Part shown: piece by piece, positions 57,556 to 64,000 of the stretch
Layout of the letters: each line of letters opens with the position of its first letter
How positions within the stretch are numbered: position 1 is the first letter of the stretch
Assembly: GCF_019510245.1 (NCBI RefSeq)
Contig: NZ_JAEKKT010000140.1
Span: 62,001 to 126,000 of the forward strand
Reading direction: 5' to 3'
DNA length: 64,000 nucleotides
From: Streptomyces sp.
GTDB taxonomy: Bacteria > Actinomycetota > Actinomycetes > Streptomycetales > Streptomycetaceae
The notes under the pieces: generated by a model
The model's input: only the letters and a program-made list of their open reading frames with translations
What the model was told of the DNA's origin: nothing
The model's database searches: none
Made by a program: the position numbers and the translations under genes

Positions 57556-57897
57556 TCACCTCTTATGAAGCGGTGCCCTACCTGAAGCGGCGGCTCTGAC
57601 CGCGGACGGTCCCGGCCAGAGCTGAAAGTCGAGGGCGTCCTCGAGGCGGGTGAGAGTGCCGATGTCCGGCAGGACGTCACCGTTGAGAACGCGGGCGACA
57701 GTGGAGTGAGCGACGCAGGCGGTCTCAGCCAGGCTCCTCAGGGACAGGCCACGTGATCGCATCATCCTATTCAAGTCGCGGGCGAGCAACAGGCCGCAGT
57801 GTGCGCTCAGCGGTGCGTCAGCAGCGAGGATCACCTCGGGCCAGGTGCCGTCCGCTACATAAAACAGTGGGTACTTGTCGTTGTTACTGCGCGGCAT
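57556..57897 (-). CDS. Helix-turn-helix (XRE-like) protein
   Basis: A 113-residue protein. The HTH is at about 45-95: DLNRMMRSRGLSLRSLAETA, CVAHSTVARVLNGDVLPDIG, TLTRLEDALDFQLWPG. The N-terminus DKYPLFYVADGTWPEVILAA is a short extra segment. ATG at 57897 chosen, without a good ribosome site; GTG 57927 is an alternative. From memory, similar HTH proteins neighbour PRTase-like genes in other streptomycetes, and here the convergent neighbour is a PRTase relic, so this may be the survivor of a former pair. Confidence 0.7.
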   Translation of the reverse strand: MPRSNNDKYPLFYVADGTWPEVILAADAPLSAHCGLLLARDLNRMMRSRGLSLRSLAETACVAHSTVARVLNGDVLPDIGTLTRLEDALDFQLWPGPSAVRAAASGRAPLHKR

Positions 57898-58356
57898 GTT
57901 CCGATCGTGCCACGCGGCAAAGATCACTTCGGCAGGCCCGCGGGCTGTCGTGGCGTGCCACGGCCGCCCAGGACCGCCGGGCTCGACCGGGCTCTCTGCG
58001 CGGCGTCTGGCGCCACCTTCCGCGTCCTGTTTGCTCTGCGGTCAGCTGCCGCCGCCCGAGGGCGCTCCGGCGCCGCCCTCGCTCTGGCACCCATGATTCA
58101 CGGTAAAGGCCGTGCCAGACGGGACAGTTGGGATGACGTCACTCTGGCGATACGCCAACTCCCCTAAAGCTAAACAGAACCAAGTTTTACGAACGGATCC
58201 CACAGTCCTGCACATGGCCTCATCTGCCACTCTCCAGTACATGACGAAACCTCAGATGCGTCTGGCTTCACGATGATTCGGGCAGTGAGTGCGCTCCGCT
58301 TCGAGGACAGGTAGGGTGTGCCGCAAGTCGCTTCGGATGCGGATGAGGAGGGTGTG
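57898..58356. other. Gap upstream of the coiled-coil protein gene
   Basis: 459 bp without a supported gene. It contains the palindrome CGTGGC-GT-GCCACG (57949-57962), a TGACGTCA octamer near 58134, and a relatively AT-rich stretch (about 58160-58270) likely to hold the promoter of the following gene. Confidence 0.5.
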
Positions 58357-58881
58357 TTGAGCAACGCGACCAGCGGGCCCACGCAGCCGCTCATCGCCCG
58401 ACTGCGGCAGATCGCGGACGCCGAGCAGACCCGGTGGCAGCAGGCCGAAGCGGCCGTCGCCGAAGCCGAGCGGATCCTGCAGGAAGCACGCGAGGCTCAG
58501 CGTGTCGCGGCAGAGCGGCACGCCGCTGTCCTCGCGACGGTCGAAGCCGCCGAAGCCTACGCAGCCGATCTCGACCTCGCCGACACGCAGCACAAGGCCG
58601 CCGAGCCCCAATCAGACAGCGCACCCACGGCGGGACCGACGACGCCAGCGGGTCCGAAACCCCGATCAGTCATGCATCTGATCGTGAAGACTCTGGAGCT
58701 GGACAAAGCCACCGAGCTCCACGCCATCTACGGGGATGTGCGGCGCCTGCGGCCCGGAACCACCAACAGTGCGGTCCGCTCAGCGCTGTCACAGCTGCAC
58801 AAGAAGGGCTCCGTGGAGATCGTCAGTCGGAGCGTCTACCGTCTCCTGAAGCTTCCGGAGGACTACCAGACGGACGGATAG
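58357..58881 (+). CDS. Hypothetical coiled-coil protein with C-terminal winged-helix-like domain
   Basis: A 174-residue protein. TTG at 58357 has GAGGAGG five bases upstream; GTG 58354 and GTG 58318 are alternatives. Residues about 12-85 are a long helical coiled coil (LIARLRQIADAEQTRWQQAE, AAVAEAERILQEAREAQRVA). A Pro/Ala linker follows, then a C-terminal domain RSVMHLIVKTLELDKATELH, LRPGTTNSAVRSALSQLHKK and GSVEIVSRSVYRLLKLP, resembling a winged helix with a variable wing. No name can be given. A terminator follows at 58921. Confidence 0.6.
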   Translation: MSNATSGPTQPLIARLRQIADAEQTRWQQAEAAVAEAERILQEAREAQRVAAERHAAVLATVEAAEAYAADLDLADTQHKAAEPQSDSAPTAGPTTPAGPKPRSVMHLIVKTLELDKATELHAIYGDVRRLRPGTTNSAVRSALSQLHKKGSVEIVSRSVYRLLKLPEDYQTDG

Positions 58882-59184
58882 AGATCACAACGCATCCATC
58901 ACCCTAGTGACGCGCACAAAGGCGCCGCCGGAATACTTGGTCGGTCTTCCAGCGGCGCCCGCGACGCGTCAGCTGAGGGCCCACGCATCGGATCCACCCT
59001 AAGGCATGCCCGCCCGTTCGTGCAGCGCCATGCCCGCTCGTCCGAGCCAGGCCCTCGCTAGGAAATCCCTGCATTCGCGCACTATTTGAGGGCCCAAAAT
59101 GACTCTTTTCCTACCGTCCCGTGACGACGGTCTCGGCATAGCGGTTCCCACCCCGTCCGCCTGCGCACCGGCGGGAGGCAGCCG
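58882..59184. other. Gap between coiled-coil gene and wHTH pseudogene
   Basis: 303 bp, no gene. Holds the terminator at 58921-58959 and the direct repeat CATGCCCGCYCGT (59005-59017 and 59029-59041, 24 bp apart). Confidence 0.5.
58921..58959 (+). terminator. Terminator after the coiled-coil gene
   Basis: GGCGCCGCCGGAA (58921-58933) pairs with TTCCAGCGGCGCC (58947-58959) with one mismatch, 40 bp past the stop. Confidence 0.7.
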
Positions 59185-59773
59185 GTGACCATCGCTGGAT
59201 CCCAGCAACTGAACGCGCTCCCCACCGAGCGCCTCACTCCGCGCCGCCAGCTCGCGGTGGTCGACGCCATCGCCGACCTCGGCGGCCCGGATTGCCGCCC
59301 CGTAACTGCCAAGGCTCTTGCCGCCAGACTCGGTATTACGCCGAAGACCATCAGCAGAGCGACCGGGTTCCTCACGCACGCAGGGATCCTCCGTCCCGGC
59401 CGGGGCGCATGGGCCGTGACCGAGCTCGGGTACTCCTTGGCCCGGCTGCGGTCCACCCGAACTTGCCGCCCATCTGTGCGCCGACCGGCCCGGGCCGGTC
59501 GAGCGTGGACTGTATCTGACGGAATGGATGACGTACGCCCTGCTGATCGAGCGTGACGAGCAGGGACGTTTCACCCTGCCTGCCACGCAGCAGCCTGCGG
59601 CACCCTCCGGCCCGGGGCCCTCTGGCCCAATGGGGGTCCTCGACCCCTTGTTGAACGCGTCCGCTGAGCAGCTCTCCGCCCTGCCCGACGCTGAGTTCAT
59701 CGCCCTGATGAGTGCCTACAGGACGGTCTTCGCGTCCCTCACGCCGACGATCCCGCGTCAGCCCGGCAGCTGA
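59185..59773 (+). pseudogene. Winged-helix protein gene, frameshifted
   Basis: GTG 59185 follows GGGAGG and opens a frame encoding LTPRRQLAVVDAIADLGGPD, VTAKALAARLGITPKTISRA (HTH), GFLTHAGILRPGRGAWAVTE and LGYSLARLRS to about 59452. Coding character then moves one frame: PPELAAHLCADRPGPVERGL, YLTEWMTYALLIERDEQGRF and so on to the stop at 59773. Together they form a plausible ~195-residue MarR/wHTH-like protein. Either a single-base indel inactivated it or the sequence has an error. It lies just upstream of the recombinase-like/DDE pair. Confidence 0.6.
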
Positions 59774-59980
59774 CCAGCGCTTACCAAATGAGGGGTGCCT
59801 CGGGCCTGCATACGGCCCGCACCCCGGCATGCGCCCCTGCCCGTCCAGTCGTGCGATTCACCCCCTCATGCCGCGCTCGCTCGACCGCGGCGCACCGGAA
59901 CGCCGGCGCGCCGTGATCACCCCTGCCCATGCGGCGTCATTCACCCCTTCACGCTCCTCCTGTTGCCACGGAGATCATCC

Positions 59981-61054
59981 ATGCCCAAGGTGTCGCATGT
60001 ATGGAACACCACGATTTCAACCGTTTTGATCCCTCCGTTCGCGCATCCTGTTGTTCACGGATCAGAGCCGGTTGTGCTGGTGCCACCCCGGCGAAGGGCC
60101 CTCACAGTGGGAAGCGACCCCTCTCTCGCGTACGCGTTCGACCGTGTCCAGGACGCCTGGCAGACCATGGCCGCATGCGGCGAGTTCACCGAGCAGACCC
60201 TCGACAAGTTCGGTCTGCTGCTCAAACGCTGCGAGCGCTATATGCAGCTGCGCGGCGTCGTCGTCCTCGGCGATGTCACCGCCGATCTGGCGGAGGACTT
60301 CGTCACCGCCCGCGGCCGCAGCCGCCACGGCCACGTCACCGACTCTGCGGCGGCCACGATGCGGCTACGCCGCTCGGTGGTCCGCACCGCCTACCGCACC
60401 CTGCGCGAACTCGGTCTGAGCGACACCGATCCCACCCGGGACATCGTCCTGCCCGCTCGTGCGATCGGTGGTGTCCGGCCGCTGGCCGAGGACGAGGTCA
60501 TCGACCTGCGCCACCGCGCCTCGTTCGTCACCCGCCCCAGCCGTCATGGAGCCGCCGCCGCGCTCGCGCTGGCCGGCGGTCACAGCGGGGAGATCGGGCA
60601 CATCCGCGTACGAGACCTCGACGTCAACCGTCGCCGCGTGTGGATGCACGGCTCCACCAAGGTGGACGCCCGCTGGTGCCCCCTGGACGACTGGAGCCTC
60701 AACGTCCTGACCAGCCGCGCCAAGTTCGTCAGCGCACGGCAGCTGCGCAAGGAGTCCGCGCCCAACGCCCGCCTGGCCGTGTCCGACCGGCACGGCTCCG
60801 ACGCCTACCTGCAGGCACGTGCCTGTGTCGCCCTGGGCGACCTCCTCAGGCGCATCGGTCTGGGTGACGAGGAGGACGTCAAACCGTCCTCGATCACCGC
60901 GTGGGCCGCGGTCGCGGAGTTCGAACGCACCGGGCGCATCGAGGACGCCGCCCGTCGCCTCGGCCTGCGCTCCCTGGATCGCGCCGCAGCGGTCGTCGGC
61001 CACACGTGGCGCACTCCCAGCGCTGAGGACGGGCAGGAGGCGGTCGGTGCCTGA
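59981..61054 (+). CDS. Tyrosine-recombinase-like protein lacking catalytic residues
   Basis: A 357-residue protein. ATG at 59981 has GGAG eight bases upstream. An N-terminal SAM-like core-binding region is seen at about 50-150 (TEQTLDKFGLLLKRCERYMQ, DVTADLAEDFVTARGR, RRSVVRTAYRTLRELGLSDT), then a catalytic-fold-like part: AGGHSGEIGHIRVRDLDV (198-215), where true recombinases have an Arg before the G-E pair but this has His/Ser, and SLDRAAAVVGHTW after LGLR (about 327-343), where the nucleophilic Tyr is replaced by Val. No HxxR box is visible. Probably catalytically inactive. Overlaps the next gene by 8 bp. Confidence 0.68.
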   Translation: MPKVSHVWNTTISTVLIPPFAHPVVHGSEPVVLVPPRRRALTVGSDPSLAYAFDRVQDAWQTMAACGEFTEQTLDKFGLLLKRCERYMQLRGVVVLGDVTADLAEDFVTARGRSRHGHVTDSAAATMRLRRSVVRTAYRTLRELGLSDTDPTRDIVLPARAIGGVRPLAEDEVIDLRHRASFVTRPSRHGAAAALALAGGHSGEIGHIRVRDLDVNRRRVWMHGSTKVDARWCPLDDWSLNVLTSRAKFVSARQLRKESAPNARLAVSDRHGSDAYLQARACVALGDLLRRIGLGDEEDVKPSSITAWAAVAEFERTGRIEDAARRLGLRSLDRAAAVVGHTWRTPSAEDGQEAVGA

Positions 61055-62528
61055 CGACATCTTCGGCGACCCTGTCCCTCAGGAACTCCGGCCCAGCAGA
61101 AAGCGCCAGCTGAGCGACAAGGAACAGCGCACCCAGCCACAGCGGATCGCGGACTGCCTCGACGAACCCCTCATCTACGAGATGGCCGAGCACCTGCCCG
61201 CGCCGGCCAGCCGCGGCTGCCCCCGCCAGTACCCAGCCGTCGTCTACCTCCTGCTCGCCGCTCTGATGACCGTCACCGGCTCCAAACGCTCCGCCGTCGG
61301 CACCCTCGACGACAAACAGTGGCGTGCCGTCCGCGCCTCCATACGACGGAACGCCGGACGCACCGCAGCCGCCCTGCTACCGCTCACCGCACCGAGTCGC
61401 TTCCAGTACCAGTACGCCGAGCTGAAGCTCCTGGCCCCCAGCATCGATCTGCTCCAGGACCTCTTCGAGCAGCACGCTGTCCAACAGGCTCTGCGCCAGG
61501 GCCTGTTCCCGGAGAACGCCACGCGCAACTGGGTGAGGCCCGAGCGGCGCCAGCTCCTCGTCGGCGACGCCACTGTCCCCAAAGCGCCCTCCAAAGCGGA
61601 GCACTCCTTCACCGTCGACACCACTACCGGGGAGATGCGCAGGCATCGGGTGGACCCCGCGGCCCGCCTCTACTATGAGAACGGCGAGAAGGAGAAGCGT
61701 CCCGCACGGGGCACAAAGTGGTTCTTCGCCTCGGCCCGCGACGACGGCTACTGGCGGCGTGTCATCCTGGCCGTCCGGCATGTCGCCGGCGGTGACTACG
61801 AAGACGAGGCCGCCGTCGCCGTCCGTTCCTTCAGCCATCTGAGCAGCCTGCTGCCCGGTTGCATGGGCGTCATTTACGACGGAGCGTTCCGCGGCGTCCA
61901 CCGCGACGCCCTCGCCCGGCGCGGACTGCTGGTCATCAACCGGCAGCACGGCTCGGTCAAGCCGCGTGCCTACGAACTCCTGCGCTTCGGGCGCTGCCGC
62001 CACGACCTGTGGTGCGACCAGGGCCGCATCGCCGAGCGCGTCCTCCTCGACGACGGCACGAGCACCCTGATCCCCGTCCCCATCAGTCGCCTCGAACACC
62101 GGCAGGGCCGCACGAAGTCACGCTGGTACCACCTGCTGCTCATCCCCTGCCGCCACGGCGCCCACGCGTACCGCGTCCAGGTCGCGATCACCACGACCCC
62201 CAATGACCGCATCGGCACGGACCCGGCTACCGGCCGCAGGCTGAAGAGCGACGCCGAGCGCGACTTCCACCGCGCCGAACACCTTCAACAGATCCCGGAG
62301 TCCACCCTCACCCACCAGCAGCTCTACCCCTACCGCAGCGACTCCGAGTCCGTACACAACCAGTTGGACCAGAGCATGTGGAACAACCGCATGATCTCCT
62401 ACGGCCTCGAACGCCAGAAGGTCTTCCTCCTCGGCTTCGCCCTCGCCCAGAACGCCACCAGCAGACGCGTCTCCCTGGAGCGATCAGGGGCACTGCAGGT
62501 GGTGGGAACTGGGCGGAAGCCGGCGTAG
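61047..62528 (+). mobile_element. DDE transposase-like protein gene
   Basis: A 493-residue protein from GTG 61047 (AGGAGG upstream). Candidate DDE residues are Asp174 in LLVGDATVPKA, Asp278 in MGVIYDGAFRG and Glu434 in SDSESVHNQLDQSMWNNRM; the last segment with a WNNR element and the helix RQKVFLLGFALAQNATSRR is transposase-like. The N-terminus is basic and helical. Not assigned to a known IS family. It is translationally coupled to the recombinase-like gene, an arrangement unlike common IS elements. No terminal inverted repeats could be defined; a 9-bp inverted repeat TCAGTCGGC/GCCGACTGA (62543-62551 and 62602-62610) follows. Confidence 0.65.
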
Positions 62529-62958
62529 TACTGCCGAGAAGATCAGTCGGCGGCTCTCTGCCTGCTTTCTTGCCCCGCCTCCATTGCCGCGGGCGCTGCT
62601 GGCCGACTGAAGGCTCGTGCCGTGCCTCGTAGCCACCGGCCGCCACGACGTCACCTGCCGCCTCGGCGCGTAGAGCCGGCAGCGCATCGGCACTTGGGCA
62701 CTACGGTGCACGTCCTCGATGGCTCGGGCATCTGCTCTTGGACGAGGTTCCCTACGAGATCGTCAAGCTGGTGGAGGGGGCCATCGTGTGCCCAGTGGTG
62801 GAGAGTAGTCCGACGACAGACTTGTGGCGGGAGCCGCTCCCCGGTGCCGGTTGACCTCCGCAGCGGGCTTCGGGTCGGCGTCTCTCCGGATCACTCCCGT
62901 CATGACCCCGGCCATCGTCCCGAGGAGCGGGCCCCGCCTTTTCAGGGTGTTCCCCGGC
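62529..62958. other. Gap after the DDE gene
   Basis: 430 bp without a supported gene. Contains the 9-bp inverted repeat TCAGTCGGC/GCCGACTGA (62543-62551, 62602-62610) and a short protein-like fragment near 62740-62850 (LLLDEVPYEIVKLVEGAIVC) that may be a gene relic. Confidence 0.5.
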
Positions 62959-63837
62959 TCAGGGCTGCGCGCGGCTGCGGCCGTGGTCGGCGGCGTACGC
63001 GGCGAAGACTTCCGCGGGTGTTCCGCCCGTATGGAGGAAACGCTGGTCGAGGATGGTGGCGAGGTCCTTCAGCGCACCGGCGAGCAGGTCACCAGCCAGG
63101 CGCACCTCCGGCCGCCGCGCTGCCCGGCCGCGCTGGGCAAGGGCGTCGGCGTAGCCGACCGTGGCCGCGAGCGACGAGTGGTCCTCCCCGTCATGGAAGT
63201 AGTACACCTCGGCGTACTGGGTGAAGTCGATACGGACGCGTACGACTTCGGTGGCCAGGCCATCCAGCAGCAGCGCCCCCGCCGTGCAGTCGATCTGCTG
63301 CGTCATCGGGGCGGAGTCGCGCAGCAGCGCCAGTCGGACGGCCAGGACCCGCCGGCGGGTGAGCGTCGGGTAGATCTCCAGCACCCAGGAGACCGTGGCC
63401 GTCAGCAGGGCGAAGCCGACGAGGGCTTCCAACGGTGAGACCAGGCGCAGCCAGCTGTCCGCAGGTGCGATGTCCCCCAGGCCCAGTGTGGCCACCGTGA
63501 CGAGCGACAGATAGACGGAGTCCAGCACCGCCGGCTCCTGTGCCGCTTCGGAACCGGGCGAGAAGGTGAACGCCCCGGGCATGTGGGGCCAGTAGACGAT
63601 GGCCCAGCCGAGGATGACGGTGCCGGCCCACATGACCACCACCGTGACCATGGCGAGCGGCCCGACGAGTCCGACCACTCGCCTGCGCGCCCGGAGACTC
63701 CTGGCCAGTCGCCACAGCGTGGTCATCACGAGACGGCTCAGGCCGCCGTGACGGGTGGGGTGCCAGAGGGTGTGGAACAGGTCCCGCAGGGTGATCATGA
63801 CGAGCCCGGCACCGACGAGCGAGACCAACCACTTCAT
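62959..63837 (-). CDS. Two-TM potassium channel family protein
   Basis: A 292-residue protein. TM1 is at about 5-17 (VSLVGAGLVMITL), a second hydrophobic stretch at about 59-82 (GPLAMVTVVVMWAGTVILGW), then the pore helix and filter SLVTVATLGLGDIAPAD (111-127) with TLGLGD in place of TVGYGD, and a last TM SPLEALVGFALLTATVSWVL. The C-terminal ~140 residues are cytoplasmic, with an acidic helical region (YFHDGEDHSSLAATVGYADA). ATG at 63837 has GGGAG upstream; ATG 63849 is an alternative. Selectivity and gating cannot be read. A palindrome lies directly upstream. Confidence 0.82.
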   Translation of the reverse strand: MKWLVSLVGAGLVMITLRDLFHTLWHPTRHGGLSRLVMTTLWRLARSLRARRRVVGLVGPLAMVTVVVMWAGTVILGWAIVYWPHMPGAFTFSPGSEAAQEPAVLDSVYLSLVTVATLGLGDIAPADSWLRLVSPLEALVGFALLTATVSWVLEIYPTLTRRRVLAVRLALLRDSAPMTQQIDCTAGALLLDGLATEVVRVRIDFTQYAEVYYFHDGEDHSSLAATVGYADALAQRGRAARRPEVRLAGDLLAGALKDLATILDQRFLHTGGTPAEVFAAYAADHGRSRAQP

Positions 63838-63854
63838 CCTGTCTCCCATGGTCC

Positions 63855-63871
63855 GTTCCGTGAAACGGAAC
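63855..63871. promoter_or_regulatory. Inverted repeat GTTCCGT-GAA-ACGGAAC upstream of the channel gene
   Basis: A perfect 7-3-7 inverted repeat 18 bp upstream of the preferred channel start codon. Candidate operator. Confidence 0.45.
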
Positions 63872-64000
63872 CCTCGCCTTCGGAGCCTATGCCGACGACG
63901 CCACCGCGGAGCGCCGAATCGCCGCGCTTGCCGGCTCGCACCTGTCCGAAGCGACGACCGGCAAGGGCGGGCTCCCGGTCGACAGGCCCAGATCGGAGAG

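Noticed and set aside
63882..64000. Start of a further plus-strand gene at the right edge
   Set aside because: A frame is open (ADDATAERRIAALAGSHLSE) but there is no clear start or enough length to judge.

Overview
This window is chromosomal DNA of a Streptomyces (very high GC, GTG/TTG starts, many divergent regulator-target pairs). From memory, the gene order galU, glp, moaC, mog ... mscL ... fruA-fruK-fruR ... hrdD matches the S. coelicolor core around SCO3177-SCO3209. That assignment rests on protein recognition and gene order, not on a search.

Core block, about 1-44,214. It opens with the end-clipped xth gene, a GNAT enzyme, a divergent LysR/NTF2-like pair and tRNA-Ala(CGC). Next is the reverse-strand run galU-glp-moaC-mog-GNAT-glpR, which combines molybdenum-cofactor-type enzymes with the actinobacterial gephyrin-like divisome pair Glp/GlpR. 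A housekeeping stretch follows: 5-formyl-THF cyclo-ligase, penicillin acylase, K+/H+ antiporter, MFS, an FmdB zinc ribbon behind a CIRCE-like operator, MTA phosphorylase, a CpaB-like protein, MscL, LtrA, P1 peptidase, an L,D-transpeptidase lipoprotein and DUF6227. The fructose PTS operon fruR-fruK-fruA comes next, then an MFS/WYL-regulator pair, a TetR gene, sigma factor hrdD (with a near-perfect SigR promoter), a PAT-like acetyltransferase, a DODA-type dioxygenase with a divergent MarR, TetR-MFS, an M6 protease, a tandem-IclR fusion, MFS/TetR and a DUF2993 protein. Several intergenic regions hold clear inverted or direct repeats that look like operators.

Accessory block, about 44,215-64,000. 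Gene content changes abruptly to unassigned proteins, pseudogenes and low-GC patches. Main units are: (i) two small unknown genes; (ii) an overlapping pair made of a P-loop-like protein lacking the Walker lysine and a small TM-like partner; (iii) an MBL hydrolase/carboxylesterase/RidA operon, a FUSC transporter and a large LuxR-type ATPase regulator (LAL), linked by three copies of a 20-bp site GGTATSCGTCACGTGACTGC with a palindromic core; (iv) a decayed phosphoribosyltransferase with a convergent HTH gene; (v) a frameshifted winged-helix gene followed by an overlapping pair of a tyrosine-recombinase-like protein without recognisable catalytic residues and a DDE transposase-like protein; (vi) a two-TM ion channel with the filter TLGLGD.

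The two most interesting candidates are the LAL-centred regulon with its repeated operator and the recombinase-like/DDE pair. Other notable points are the CIRCE-like operator upstream of fmdB, an 86-codon ORF that exactly bridges fruK and fruA, and the tandem operator-like array between a TetR gene and its MFS pump.
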